Numbered from the stretch's first letter, positions 22,991-34,500 are shown. The stretch: DNA of 64,000 bases from Oreohelix idahoensis (GCA_024509875.1 JAMPIV010008522.1:315001-379000); one strand, 5' to 3'. The notes: generated from the letters alone by a model not told the origin. Made by a program: numbers and translations.

Positions 22991-23216
22991 ATCTGATAAG
23001 ATAAAGAAATTATAGGATTACTGCTTCCTCAGGCATGTCGTACAAGGCGACCAATATGAAGTTGTGCATGGGGACTGACAACATCATCATGTCAAACAAA
23101 TTGCTATATACACCACAGCTTCATGAGCATGTGAACACTTGGTGGAGGCATCCTGCAAGGGGACCAGCTGCAGTTGTGGCTCCATGCTCCACAGAGGAGT
23201 GCAAAGGAAAATTATG
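22972..23216 (+). repeat. Dispersed ~240-bp repeat
   Basis: A copy from CATCCTGTGTAGTTCTC to GGCTCCATGCTCCACAG. It lies immediately upstream of the 57-bp tandem array at 23217. Confidence 0.72.
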
Positions 23217-23722
23217 ACTTATATGGTGAGAGCAGCCACCACAAAATTGTTTGCTAGATTTGATGATCTTTATTTATATGGTGAGGGCAACCCACACAAA
23301 ATTGTTTGCTTAGATTTGATGATCTTACTTTATATGGTGAGGGCAACCACCACAAAATTGTTTGCTTAGATTTGATGATCTTTATTTATATGGTGAGGGC
23401 AGCCACCACAAAAGTGTTTGCTTAGATTTGATGATCTTTATTTATATGGTGAGGGCAACCCCCACAAAATTGTTTGCTTAGATTTGATGATCTTACTTTA
23501 TATGGTGAGGGCAACCACCACAAAATTGTTTGCTTAGATTTGATCTTACTTTATATGGTGAGGGCAACCACCACAAAATTGTTTGCTTAGATTTGATGAT
23601 CTTACTTTATATGGTGAGGGCAACCCCCACAAAATTGTTTGCTTAGATTTGATGATCTTACTTTATATGGTGAGGGCAACCACCACAAAATTGTTTGCTA
23701 GATTTGATGATCTTTATTTATA
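23217..23722. repeat. 57-bp minisatellite, ~9 copies
   Basis: The unit is TTATATGGTGAGGGCAACCA, CCACAAAATTGTTTGCTTAG, ATTTGATGATCTTACTT. One copy lacks GATGATC-type bases. Diverged single units flank it at 22690-22750 and 23935-23965. Confidence 0.9.
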
Positions 23723-23930
23723 AACTCAACACTTTAATTGTATCAGGGTGTTTCTGGTTGCATCTTTCATTATGTATTTTCTTTTTGGTGGAGAATGTTT
23801 TTTTCAGTGTGTAAAGATCTGGAGCTTCATACCAGAATTTGTTCTGGTAGAGAAACAGCTGTCATCATACATGTTATGTTGTATTGTTTGCAAGCTGTAG
23901 TATAATGGTTACATCAGTTTGACATGACAC
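23723..23930 (+). repeat. Right copy of the duplication flanking the 57-bp array
   Basis: Partner of 22740-22990: GTGTTTCTGGTTGCATC, GGAGAATGTTTTTTTCAG, ACCAGAATTTGTTCTGGTAG and AGAAACAGCTGTCATC. Confidence 0.6.
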
Positions 23931-24299
23931 CACAGTGTAAATCATTTGGTGGCAGGCACCACACCCAGAAAATCTTAAGAAAGAATACCACTGATTCAGC
24001 CCAGAAAGCAAGAATACATTCTTTTATGTCCAGAAAATTTCACTTATTCTACTGGTTTGTTAAACAGAGTAAAAAAAAACATGATGAGCTACATTACCTG
24101 TTTTATTTTTTAAAAGGAATTTGATTTTTTAAAACTATATTTATGTTGTACTTTTAAACTTTATATCTTGCTGAAAAGCAACTTTTATTTTATTAACAGA
24201 GAACAGATTTTCGTATAAGAATGTGCGTGATTAACACTGATTTAAATAAAAAGAATTTTTTTTTTAACTTAATTTTGTTTAACTGTAAATCAAGACCTT

Positions 24300-25300
24300 T
24301 TATAATAATAATAATAGCCACTTCAGTCATAACTGACTATGGGAATGCGCCCCTGATGTGACAGCCCTCAGCTGCTTATTTTCCTGGTGTTCCTTTTGAC
24401 GTTTTCTCCTCTCTTCTGCTTGTTGTATGAGCTTCTTTTCGCCCAAACTGAGGTGGCACCGCAGATCGCATCGCCACTTGGTGCGATTGGTTACTTCATC
24501 CTCCCAGGTTGCTGGATTTATGTCCAGTGCTTTCATGTCTCTCTTGCACACATCTTTGAATTTCAGCTGCGGTCGCCACTGTTCTTTTGCCATCTGTCAG
24601 TTGTCCGTAGAAGATATCTTCGGGATGCGACCATCTTCCATGCGGCAGACATGACCAGCATAGTCTGCGTTGTCTAAGCAGTGAATACATGCTCTGAAGG
24701 CCAGCACAAGACAACACCTCGACATTTGTCACTTTATCTTTCCACGAAATGCCGAGGATGTTGCGTAGACACCGCAGATGGAAGGTAATGAGCCTTCTTT
24801 CTTGCTTAGCATAGGTTGTCCATGTCTTGCTACCATATAGAAGTGTGCTGGTGACGCAGGCATTATATACCGCAGCTTTGGTCTTCATTGTGAGTTTGGA
24901 GTTTCCCCAAACACACGATGTGAGGCGGGCAAAGGTAGCTGCAGCTTTGCCAATGCAGCTGTCATTTTCTGTGTCCAGAGAGAGTTTTCACTGACGGTAG
25001 ACCCCAGGTATGTGAAGTGGTGGACCACTACCAATTCATAGTTATCGATAGTGATAACACATCCTGACTCAGCACATTTGTTTTCTTTAGACTTATTGTG
25101 AGGCCAAAGTCCTTGCATGCTTGGGTGAAGCGATTCATCAAGCTCTGAAGCTCCTGTTGGCTTTGAGTGACGACTGCAGCGTCATCAAAGAATAACAAGT
25201 CTTTTATAGTGACCCTTCTGATTTTTGTTTTTGCCTTCAGCCTTGTGAGATTAAACAGACGGCCATCTGACCTAGTGTAAGGGCACATTCCTTCATTTGC
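24300..25300 (-). mobile_element. LINE reverse transcriptase C-terminus (family e)
   Basis: On the - strand: LFFDDAAVVTQSQQELQSLM, where the catalytic box reads FFDDA (normally F-A-D-D); VVVHHFTYLGSTVSENSLWT; VYNACVTSTLLYGSKTWTTY; KRTVATAAEIQRCVQER; and LDINPATWEDEVTNRTKWR. It is broken by frameshifts at about 24500, 24890 and 25050. It is the same lineage as 20180-20770. Confidence 0.8.
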
Positions 25301-25309
25301 CTTTTACAG

Positions 25310-25358
25310 TCAAAGGAAACAAGACGAGTGTAAAAATTTCAAAGAATAGTTGTACAAG
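25310..25358 (+). CDS. Possible small + strand exon
   Basis: A 49-bp segment between a strong acceptor (TTTGCCTTTTACAG) and a GT donor after ACAAG. One frame is open (KGNKTSVKISKNSCT). It lies directly beyond the 5' truncation point of a - strand LINE. No partner exon with matching phase was identified. Weak. Confidence 0.15.
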
Positions 25359-26044
25359 GTATTTTGTGGTTTTTCACTTTTCATGGTGTCATAGATGTTA
25401 GTGTAGATGTTGAACCAGCATCTTTGCCCCCCTACTCATCAACTGTTTTCATGTAAGGGAATCTAAATTTAACCAGTTAAAATTCTAATTTTTCCACTAT
25501 GAATGTTATTTATACTTGACATGAGGAACTGTATATTTAGTACAAGCAGCTCACACAGAGAGCATTTACAAGTGCTAGAATGTAACTTTTGGGCTACAAA
25601 TTAGCAGGTAATAGGTCAGCTAACCAATGCTCTGAATCACTGTATTCATCTTCTGAACTGCTCAGATGTTTATTTTCACTGACCTAACATAAATCCTTCT
25701 TCTCTTTGACATTCCATTGTTGATGGCTCCAAATGTACCACAAGTCTTCATTTAGGTCACAATGATAATGTAACTTATACCTAAAGATGGCCTAATAAAT
25801 TGTTGCTTATATGATACACCATAAGCTAAGTCCATAGACAATTATATGTATTGGTCCATAGAAAGACAGTAAACTAAAATAAACCACCCCTAGATGTCAG
25901 TCAGATTTTAAATAATAAAAACTTAGTTCATGAGTTTATTCGAGTACATTTTTGTTGACATTTTTTTTTCTCCAAAAAATCTGGTTAACTTCAGCAGATG
26001 CACACGAAAGGTAAGATTTTATTTGAAATGAGTAATACGTGAGG
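25359..26044. other. Stretch without recognised features
   Basis: No repeat family, splice-site-bounded frame or RNA was recognised. Confidence 0.45.
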
Positions 26045-26125
26045 ATAGAAAGCAGTGGAGGACCCTGTCTGCTGATGCTTCCACCATGGCACCCCCACGA
26101 CCCATGACGGGTTACGGGTTGAGAT
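26045..26125 (+). mobile_element. 3' end of LINE family f
   Basis: About 80 bp (GTGGAGGACCCTGTCTGC, CTTCCACCATGGCACCCCC, ACGGGTTACGGGTTGAGATG) identical in order to the 3' coding ends at 40966 and 47305 (reverse), followed by an ATGAG tail. It lies just outside the left end of the piggyBac element. Confidence 0.75.
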
Positions 26126-26166
26126 GAGATGAATACGTGTGGTTTACAGTAAAAAGTAAAAGTAAA

Positions 26167-28359
26167 CCTTTAGCACGCTGCGGGCCACACATTGGGCCGA
26201 ACGTAACCTATGTTCTCCATGCTGGAGGCCACATGTGTGGCCTTGCGGCTATCATCGGGGAACTGATTTATAATGTATGTGCACGTGATCTGAACCCCGG
26301 ATGCAAAAATTGAATCTTCTGTGAAAGAAGTTTTACTTCCTTTTCTGACTCTTAGTTGTAACGGGTGTGATAGCGTACATTTTCTGTGCAATTTTCAAAT
26401 CGAAATCAATCGGCATGGATCCAGCTGCCATTTTATCTGAAATTTTCATGGATTCTGATTCCGATACTAGTGCTGGTCTGCCGGTATTTACTCCGAATGT
26501 GGGTGATGTTGAAGGGGAAGATAGTGATGTGTCAAGTGTTGATGATGATTTTGAAGAAGTCAATGTTGTTAGAGCACCTTCTGGCTACAACCACGACTGG
26601 CTCCGCAACTTCGACCAAGTTGTGGGACCTGTGGGCGTTGACGATGACATCTCTGAGGTAGATGTATTTCGTTTGTTCATCACAGATGATGTTCTGAACA
26701 CATTATTTACGGAAACTAATCGTTACGCCAGTCAGGTTTTTGACCAGAAAGGGCAAGAGGCGAGTGCTTCATCCCGTTTGAAGTTGTGGACCGATGTCAG
26801 TGATGACGAGGTGAGGGCATTTCTTGCTTTGCTTCTGTTGATGGGTGTAACGAAAAGATCGTCATTTGATTTGTATTGGTCAAATGACTGTTTCCTTGAC
26901 ATGCCAGGATTCAAGAAAGTGATGAGTAGGGACAGGTTTCTGTCTATCTTATCTTTTCTACACCTCGTGGACAATACAACTGCTGCACCACAAGGGCACC
27001 CTGACCACAGCAAAGCCTTCAAAATCAAATCGTTTGTTGACACTCTTCTCTCCCTCTATGGCAAAGCCATTATATACCATCCAAAGAGCTTAGTGTTGAT
27101 GAAAGTATGATAGCTTTCAAAGGTAGGACCAGCCTTATGTAGTACATGCCCAACAAACCCTCTAAGTGGGGTATGAAAGCCTGGGGCCTAGCTGACTCCA
27201 AGACAGGCTACCTCCGGAATTGGCAGCTCTACCTTGGGAAGGAAGACAATGTGGACCCTACTAGGGGGGGTTGCTCCCCTGTATGGGCATGGCCATGTTG
27301 TGTACATGGACAACTTTTTCTCTTCGCCTGCCCTGTTCACAGAGCTTGGGGATAATCAGACAGGGGCTTGCGGCACACTGCGGACGAACCGCCGAGGGGT
27401 CCCCCCACAACTCAAGTTGGCGAAACCCAAAGCTGGTGACCCTCCCATGACTGTTAGAGAAGGCAATATCCTCTATATGTCATGGTTTGACAAGAGGCCA
27501 GTGAATCTAATGACAACTGCACACGATGCGCAGACCTTCAGGAAGGAGGTTAGATCCAAACATCATGCTGGCAATGTGCGGATCGTGGACAAGCCATGCG
27601 CTATCCAAGCCTATTCCTGTCACATGGGAGGTATTGATCGTGTGGACAAACAGTTGACATACTACATGGTTCTACACAGGAGCAGCAAATGGTGGAAGAA
27701 AATATTCTTCTACCTGTTGGAAGTTTGCTTTGTCAATTCGCTTGTCCTGTGGAGGGCCAAGCATCCGTCTCGTATCAAGGCGGAAACATTCCGTTTGTGG
27801 ATTGCTCATGGGCTTCTTGAAAGTTACCAGTCTAGGGTCACAGCCCGCAGAGGAAGGTTATCTGACATTGCACCAGCAAGATTGGTTATGGGGGAGCACT
27901 ACTTGACTCCTAACCCCAAACGTCTGGCTGGTGGCAGACCTTCCAGGCTAGACTGCGTTGTGTGTTCCAGCAGGGACACGGGCAAGAAGCGCCACCGGAC
28001 CCAATTAGTGTGCCATAGGTGTGTAATGCCTCTCTGTCCATATCCCTGCTTTGAGCGTTATCACACTCTGCTCAATTTTAAGGCAGATTGCACCCCAGGG
28101 CTGCACCTGGAGTGAGGTAAGGCTCTTTTTTTGTTGATTTTTTTTTTCCCACCAGTCTTCTTCTCCTATCACATCAACAAAATGACGTCATCAGTGATGT
28201 CATCCATTTATCTCTATACAGTCCAAAAATTAGAGCAATTGGCCACAAAACAAAATAAATATAGAATTTACAAGTCATCCACTATAAAAATGGGGGTTTT
28301 GTGAAAAAGAATGCAGCTGCAGGGCAAATTTTTTGGAAAAGAATGCAGCGTGCTAAAGG
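26167..28359 (+). mobile_element. piggyBac-superfamily transposon, 2193 bp
   Basis: Fifteen-base inverted ends CCTTTAGCACGCTGC (26167-26181) and its complement (28345-28359) bracket a transposase gene. Both ends are followed outward by GTAAA (26162-26166, 28360-28364), which could be the target duplication. The usual piggyBac duplication is TTAA, so this is atypical or has mutated. Near the right end the block AAAGAATGCAGC is repeated. Near the left end there is a GGCCACA-type inverted pair. Confidence 0.85.
26415..28115 (+). pseudogene. piggyBac transposase, broken
   Basis: A DDE_Tnp_1_7-type transposase that would excise and insert the element at TTAA-like sites. Start taken at the Met of MDPAAILSEIFMDSDSD, because the preceding 48 bases lack support; an in-frame Met at 26367 is the alternative. 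In order: an acidic N-terminus; EVRAFLALLLLMGVTKRSSF; the first catalytic Asp in SVDES (~27094); the second in VYMDNFF (~27300); GGIDRVDKQ (~27630), the region of the last catalytic Asp; and a C-terminal cysteine-rich domain (CVVCSS, CHRC, CPYPCFERYH). The frame is lost three times: a shift near 27070, a TAG at 27140-27142 where a Gln is usual, and a shift at the G run 27264-27270. Catalytic residues are intact, so inactivation looks recent. Confidence 0.88.
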
Positions 28360-28534
28360 GTAAAGATGGTCTCATAGCAGATACTGCCACAAGTGAGTGA
28401 AGTATCAGATTTGATTGTACTATCATCTTTACGAGATGCTTTATCAGCTGTATGAGTTACAGTGACCAGTTCCTTCACGCGCTGCCTTTGCCTTCCCTAG
28501 CCCAAGAGGATTAACAGTTAGGTAGCTGAAGTGT

Positions 28535-28620
28535 GATGCTACCAGGTTTCAAATCTGAACTTGGTTAACTTTTGCCATGAGACACATGTGCTTTAACCAC
28601 TCTGCCAATCAGATGATTTA
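28535..28620 (-). repeat. Head fragment of tRNA-headed SINE family 1
   Basis: Reverse-oriented ATGCTACCAGGTTTCAAATC and GTGCTTTAACCACTCTGCCA resemble the B and A boxes of the family. About 85 bp only. Confidence 0.45.
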
Positions 28621-29274
28621 GTGGTAGTACATTGTATGGTATCTAAAATTTACTTTTAATTTTCTCATAACTTGTGTTGTAGACACTGTTTCAGTTGGTG
28701 CACATCTTTGTATCCAAACTCTAGTAATTACATAACCACTGTTGGAATGTCTGAACAATTTTTTCATATAAACGCCCGTATCCTGTTTTCCTAATACACG
28801 AAAACTGAAATATTCTCAAAATTAAAAGTATTTTTGGGTTACTTTTTAAATTTGATTTGGGCAACATCTGGAAACTGAAAAAATCCAGTTTCTGAAACGT
28901 GGGGTGTCCCTGATGATTTCTAATAAAAGGCTACAGACCTGTATCAGTACATTAATGTTTCACATTTTGTTGCAAGAAAATTTTTTAACTATTACAGTTT
29001 CGTTATTTAGAAAAATAGAAATTAACAATGCATTTGCCAAAGTCTAAACCTCTTATGTTACCAATCTGTTGGTATTAATCCAGGGTGCATGGTTACTCAG
29101 TTGGGTAATAGGCTACCTGACCCAGCCAGGCAAACTAGTCAGGTACCCAACTCATCGCCTGCATACACACACAGCAAGCCCATTAAGAAAAATGTACACT
29201 TCACCTAGACCATCACAACTTGGCACATAAACAACACTTCATGCCAAATTTGAGATAAATAATAATCAGGCACT
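28621..29274. other. Stretch without recognised features
   Basis: Nothing recognised except a short inverted pair (GTAATAGGCTACCTGA / TCAGGTACCCAAC) near 29100-29155. Confidence 0.4.
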
Positions 29275-29535
29275 AATGTAACTCAGACGATGGCGATGGA
29301 TAGGACACACACTGAGGAAACCTGTTGATAGCATTACAAGGCAGTCCTTGTTCTGGAACCCCCAGGGCAAGAGAGAAAGAGGTAGACCAAGAAGCACATG
29401 GAGAAGAGAGCTGGAAACAGAGGTGAAAATGATGAGGAGAACGTGGAAAGAACTTGAGATGATGGCACGTGACAGGAGGACTTGGCATGTGTTTGTTGAA
29501 GGCCTATGCTCCTTTTGGAGTGGAGGGTTATGAAT
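29275..29535 (+). mobile_element. LINE 3' end (family g)
   Basis: On the + strand an intact frame reads LRRWRWIGHTLRKPVDSITR, then SLFWNPQGKRERGRPRSTWR and ARDRRTWHVFVEGLCSFWSG before a stop. It is nearly identical to the - strand copy at 42649-42990, which indicates recent activity of the family. Confidence 0.82.
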
Positions 29536-29599
29536 GAGTGTAACTCAGGATGATGTCAACAAGAACATGGGTCCATGGACAGCTACTGAACCACTCATT

Positions 29600-29810
29600 C
29601 ATTGTCATTTCCTTCTTGGCTCCTAATGGAGCATAGAGCCATCAATCACTACAGCTGGTCTGTTGCAGGAAGTGTGGACCAAAGCACTCATGTGCTCTAC
29701 AGTGGTAGTTTCTGCAGCACTTTGTCTTACAAGATGAGGTTGCTAGTTGCTAGAGGAGGCAGCTGTCCTAATCTTTCTTTGTCTCCTTAAAGACCCTCAG
29801 GAACAACATT
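29600..29810 (-). repeat. Dispersed ~240-bp repeat, reverse orientation
   Basis: The reverse-oriented copy starts (plus coordinates) at TTCTTGGCTCCTAATGGAGC and ends at AAAGACCCTCAGGAAC. It lies just left of the possible terminal exon at 29842. Confidence 0.7.
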
Positions 29811-29841
29811 CATTGCACAGATTTAATATTTGATCTTTCAG

Positions 29842-29922
29842 TCACAAAACTGCAACTTGATTGAAATGCAACATGACCAAGAAGAGCCACCTGCCTCAAA
29901 GACAAAGAACTCTGGTCTCTGA
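29842..29922 (+). CDS. Possible terminal exon of an unknown + strand gene
   Basis: After a good acceptor (TTTGATCTTTCAG), phase 0 is open for 26 codons and ends in TGA. It contains IEMQHDQEEPPASKTKNSGL at its end. An AATAAA lies at 30069-30074, a sensible distance for a 3' UTR. No upstream exon with a convincing match was found, except possibly 25310-25358, whose phase would give a different short reading. This may be chance. Confidence 0.22.
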   Translation, partial: SQNCNLIEMQHDQEEPPASKTKNSGL

Positions 29923-30454
29923 GTACTGGAGCCTTAGCAGTAAATACTATCCAGTGTTGGTCCTGATTGAGAGAAACTTCTTGTCACTTCTGCCTTCGGG
30001 CATTGACACTGGACAGGCATTTAGAGTTTGTGACATCATCACAGCAGAAATGTTGTATCTGCTGCCAAAATAAAATGCTGAAACTTTTTTCCCTAAGTAC
30101 AGTTTAAGCAAGTCTTAATGTAATATGTATATCAACTTGTATACTGGAAAGAAACGAAAACTGAAACAAATAACACTGAATTAAATTTATATTACATATA
30201 AATTTAACTCAGTATTGTATGTTTTAAATTTCTGTTCTTTTTTTTTTTTTTCTTGTGTTCGCGTGTTCTTTTCAAGAGTGATGGATGGGAAGGTGAGAGG
30301 TGCCTAACTGGCAGAATAGACTGCCACCCAGTCCCAACAATGACCTGTTTTGTTTTTACAAAAACTTAGATGAGGCTTGTTGGCAGTTCTAACTCCTTCC
30401 TGGCAATTTTGAGTGTTCTGCATACTATTGGGAGTTGGGATGTTGTTGCAAGTA

Positions 30455-30800
30455 AGAATGTTTTTTAAATAAACTGAACAGTGTCATTGTTAATTTTTGT
30501 GTTAAACTGCAGAAGGTGGAGAAAGGATAATAAACGGTTGTGTTAAGCTGAGAAGGATAGGGAATTTATGTTGATGGATGGGGTGGTCAACATTTTTATT
30601 AAATCTGTAAAAAAAAAGGAAGAAGATGGGAAACATTATGTTAAACTTATGAAGATGGAGAAATGGTGATAAACATTTGTGTTAAACTGAGAAGGATATG
30701 AAAAGTATTACCATTTATGTTGATGAAAGGGGTGGTAAACATTTATGTTAAACATGTGAGAAAAAGGAAGAAGATGGGAAACATTGTGTTAAACTGATTA
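30455..30800. repeat. ~134-bp tandem repeat, ~2.5 copies
   Basis: Shared blocks: GTGTTAAACTG(A)GAAGG, TTTATGTTGATG, GGGGTGGT(C/A)AACATTT and AGGAAGAAGATGGGAAACAT. Confidence 0.65.
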
Positions 30801-31463
30801 CCTATCTTCTTTCATCCCCCTGAAAGGGTCAGGGAGAATTATGTTATCAGATGTGCTGTGTTTAAATAATTGTATTAATATCACCGATAGTCTTCAAGTG
30901 CCTTTTGTAGACTATTTGCATGTTAACTGTTGCACACTTCTTGTTTAGAAAAACATTTTTGTTCTCAAGATCATTCTCAGCAATGCTTTTATTGAAGTTG
31001 ACATAAAAATGAAATAAAGTAAATTATGCTGTACAAAATTATTTAACTTGCCTACATTTACTGAATTCTGAGACTTGTATGTTGGCACAGTTCATTACTA
31101 TATGACATTACGACATCATCTGAACCATTAAGATTTGAATGCTAAATATATAATTTACTTGTCTGTGTGAGAATATGAAATTTACTTAACTCTTAAGTCA
31201 GGCCAATTCAGAGAGTGGAATAGAGGGAGGTCTGCAGCCCAGGGCCCTAGACTATTTGTAGAGGCCCAGGTGGTAGACCAGGTGCAAATAAAAATATTAT
31301 ATTATGTAAGTTTAGCTTGGCACAAATAGGTAACCCAAGGGACATGAAAGAAAAGGACAGATAGTCTGACTGTGGAGGTGGGAAAATGGGACTACACATT
31401 GTTGATAAAATTGGGGAAATAAGAGTCAATAATGGGCAAACAGCCCAGTGTTGGGCAAACAGC
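30801..31463. other. Stretch without recognised features
   Basis: A/T-rich, nothing recognised. Confidence 0.45.
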
Positions 31464-31695
31464 CCAGTGTAGTTCTCAGGGAACTCTGGGAAGACAATGA
31501 CATAATAAAACTACTGCTTCCTCAGGCATGTCGTATGAGGCAACTAATACGAGGTTGTGTTTATAGGGCTGGCAAACTCACGTAAAACTGCTACAGAAAC
31601 CACTGCAGCATGAGCACATAAATGTTTTGGTGCAGGCAAGGGAACCATCAGCAGTGATGACTCCGATGCTCCATAGGGAGATGATAAAGGAAATA
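31464..31695 (+). repeat. Dispersed ~240-bp repeat
   Basis: A full-length copy, CAGTGTAGTTCTCAGGG through CATGTCGTATGAGGCAACTA to GATGCTCCATAGGGAG. Confidence 0.72.
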
Positions 31696-31854
31696 AATGA
31701 GCCCTGGGGCCAAAAATGGGGATCAATGGTCAAATGATTAAAGAGGTGGATAGCTTTACTTGTTGGGGAAGTGGCATTGGAGGAATGGCCAGGATGTTAT
31801 TGCTAGCATAGATTGGGCCAGATCTGCGTTAAATTCTCTCTGAACTATACAAAC

Positions 31855-32448
31855 TTAGCATGTCGTAAAAGGCAACTAAAAAGGGGCTGACAACATTCAC
31901 TGTTTGGTGCAGGCTTCCTGCAAGGGGACATGCTGCAGTGGTGGGTAAATAAATAAATATTACACACACATAAAGGTATGTTTCAGGTGCTTGTGAGAAA
32001 TAAAGAAGTAGAAAACTAGACTACAGAAAAACAACAGAAGTGAGTGGCTTACTGGAGAATCGAACCCAGGACCTTCCAAACGGCATCCCCGCCTAGCTAC
32101 GGAAGTGAATCACACTATCCTCCCTGCCATCTAGGCACCACAAAAATAGTGCTTCGTAGACGGGTCATTACCGCAATTCGCAGCATGTAACACCGGATCC
32201 AGCCTAATTAATGATGCAATCACTTCTGTTGTCCCCCTATTATACAGTATAGGTAAGATTACACAGGACAAAGACCTTAATACTGTGTCTAGTAAATGGT
32301 AGAAGAATGAGACCAGTACAGGACAGAGGGTAGGTCAGGTATTGTATAAACATTTCAACAAATAAAAAGGGGAAACCTGAGGCCTGTAAACAGTAAATAA
32401 ATAAATATTACAGTGGTGGGTGCAATGCTCTCCATAAGTAGCGCAAAT
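31855..32448 (+). repeat. Dispersed ~240-bp repeat split by a SINE
   Basis: Repeat sequence at 31855-31946 resumes at 32411-32448 and ends in an ATGATGATG tail. The break is the 464-bp tRNA-headed insertion described at 31947-32410. The rejoined order matches other copies. Confidence 0.7.
31947..32410 (-). repeat. tRNA-headed SINE family 5, 464 bp, with 11-bp target duplication
   Basis: CAGTGGTGGGT stands at 31936-31946 and 32411-32421. On the - strand the insert contains a tRNA-like region: TAGGCGGGGATGCCGTTTGG, then the B box GGGTTCGATTCTCC at 32048-32062. The ends carry AAATAAATAAATATT. A second partial copy lies at 35090-35230. Confidence 0.6.
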
Positions 32449-32689
32449 GAAAATGATGATGACCAGCTATATTAATTCAACAGCTCCTTCCCAGCACAAT
32501 AAAACTGGACTGTTCAGCATTTGTACAGCCGGGTCCTGCTCTGCAGCTCAGGGAAGGGGGGATATTTCTAGAAATGTCATACCCAGGCTTCAGATGTTTG
32601 TAGATGCCTCTGTTACCTTCTATGTGTTCAGTGGCTAGATGTAAATGTGAAGTGGAACCAAACGACAACCACTGCAGCTGGAGATTACA

Positions 32690-32930
32690 GAAAGAGCAGA
32701 TGGGTGGGATACACCCTGCAGGAGCATCCAACAAGTATAATCAGACATAACCTTGACAAGGTACAAGGGCAGAGAAAAGCGGGAAGGCCAAAGAGAACTT
32801 GGAGAAAAACAGTTAGAAGGGAAGCTAAGGACACTGGACTATCAAAGGCTGAGTTGGGAAGGACTACCCAAAGTTAGCCTGGTGGCAAACAATAGCTGCA
32901 TGAAATGAAAAGGAGAGAGACAGAATGGAC
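32690..32930 (+). mobile_element. LINE C-terminus (related to family g)
   Basis: On the + strand: RWVGYTLQEHPTSIIRHNLD then QGQRKAGRPKRTWRKTVRRE. The usual RW-I/V-GH-L...GKR-GRP--TWRR pattern of LINE C-termini is present. Short and truncated. Confidence 0.6.
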
Positions 32931-33035
32931 CACATCACCCTTACTGTGCCGATGGTCAAGAAAATATGGGCCTAACACCATATTCCCAATATGCCTAAAT
33001 GGGCGTGTAATGGGATCCTTTACCTTTTACTGGGA
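32925..33035 (+). repeat. 3' part of tRNA-headed SINE family 2
   Basis: GACCACATCACCCTTACTGT, GCCGATGGTCAAGAAAATAT and AATGGGATCCTTTACCTTTT match the 3' halves at 48698 and 55941. The head is absent. Confidence 0.7.
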
Positions 33036-33556
33036 GGTGAATATCTTCAGCTCAAAACACTTTCACAAATGCAGAATTTCTAGCTCTGTGTAAAAAGAAA
33101 CCTTCTCAAAAGTTAACATACATTAATAAGAGTTATATTTGAAACGAATGTTTCTTCCATAGCAAGTAACATCTGAATCAGTGTTCCACAAATTTCCAAA
33201 TATGGTTAATAATTTTCACTCTTTAACATTCTTACTTTTACTTAATTAACCTTCAGCGTAGCAGGCAAAAAACGGTTTCCTCTTAAAAGTCCTGACTTAC
33301 TGTGTCAGTGATACTCATGTAACAAACCAACAAATCAAGAAGTCAGATGTCTCAGTGTCACTAGTAGTTGACCCAGTATAATCACACTTTATGCTCTAAT
33401 AGGATGTTTTGAATGCTCTATTGATAGCTGTCACAGACAGTGATATGGATGCATAGCTCAGGTACTGGCTTCCATCATCTAGCTGCAAAGTGCAGAACAC
33501 AGTAACATATTAGGCTTGAAATCATAACCTAATGTTATGTTATAGCATTAATTATG
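33036..33556. other. Stretch without recognised features
   Basis: Nothing recognised between a SINE fragment and the inverted-repeat element at 33557. Confidence 0.45.
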
Positions 33557-34120
33557 CAGGTCCTCAACCCCTTATCCAAAATTCAATAAGTACTGAAATA
33601 AGTTTTTTCATGGAGCATCACTTACATGCATGACACAAGTTTGTGTGAGGCAGCAGTTACATAGACATGATACTCACATTCAATTATAGATGGGCCAATG
33701 TAAGACAATAACCCCAGACAATATTACTATATGGTTGCATTTTACATTGAATATGTTGCCACATTACGATGATAATGTATTGGTGAAATTTTCAAATATT
33801 TTTTAATTACCGATGTTGAAGAACTGTTCATCTGTGACTCTTCTAATATAAAAAAATATTGAGTGTTAAAAATAGTTTTCTCAATTATAAAACTATTAAG
33901 TTTTTAACAATAGACAATAATAAATAATATGTATTATTTCTAATATAAAAAGGAATTTTAGAAATATTAATGTGTTTGCTTATGGGGTACTACCAGACCC
34001 TGCTAGGGTGTTAACATAATATAGGGGACAGCTATCATACCACCATTCTGAAATGACTAAAATCTCCAATTCTGAAATACTTCAGGCCTCCGAGGGTTTG
34101 AATAAGGGGTTGAGGACCTG
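33557..34120. mobile_element. DNA transposon-like element with ~24-bp inverted ends, 564 bp
   Basis: CAGGTCCTCAACCCCTTATC (33557 onward) is mirrored by GATAAGGGG-type sequence ending GGGGTTGAGGACCTG at 34120. About 21 of the first 24 bases pair. The form resembles pogo/Tigger-type MITEs, but no clear TA duplication is present. The interior is A/T-rich and non-coding. Confidence 0.6.
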
Positions 34121-34199
34121 TTATATCTACCCGCAAAATTAAACTTTCCTGAAATTAAACCAAAGTAAGTAATAAATCATCAGTCAGTCAACCAAAACT

Positions 34200-34500
34200 T
34201 GTGGCTGTGGTGCACAGGTCAGTGATCACATTCTACTACTTACGTCATCTCTGTACCAGTTTCTCTACCCCTCTTCAGGTTTCATTCTCCAGCCTTCATT
34301 TGTCATATTGTCTCTCCATAATGTTTCCTTTGGTCTCACTTTTTATCTATCTTGTCATCCAACAAGTTGCACTAGAAGTAGGTTTTTTCACTGTATGCCC
34401 AAGCCATTTCCAGTTAGGTTTTTGTACCTGCTGCTTGGCAAGATCTTATTTGCATCTTTCCGAAAGTTTGACATTTCTGGCTCTCTCTCCTACATCCAAT
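34200..34500 (-). mobile_element. Degraded LINE C-terminus
   Basis: On the - strand, shifting frames resemble NWKWLGHTVKKPTSSATC and KETLWRDN, the end of a LINE protein. Many stops. Confidence 0.4.

Noticed and set aside
23217..23722. Regular repeats considered as a CRISPR array
   Set aside because: The units are contiguous with no unique spacers, and the DNA is eukaryotic. The same applies to the other tandem arrays.
24003..24124. Open + strand frame continuing CKSFGGRHHTQKILRKNTTD
   Set aside because: It overlaps a diverged unit of the 57-bp repeat and has no donor site or homologue.
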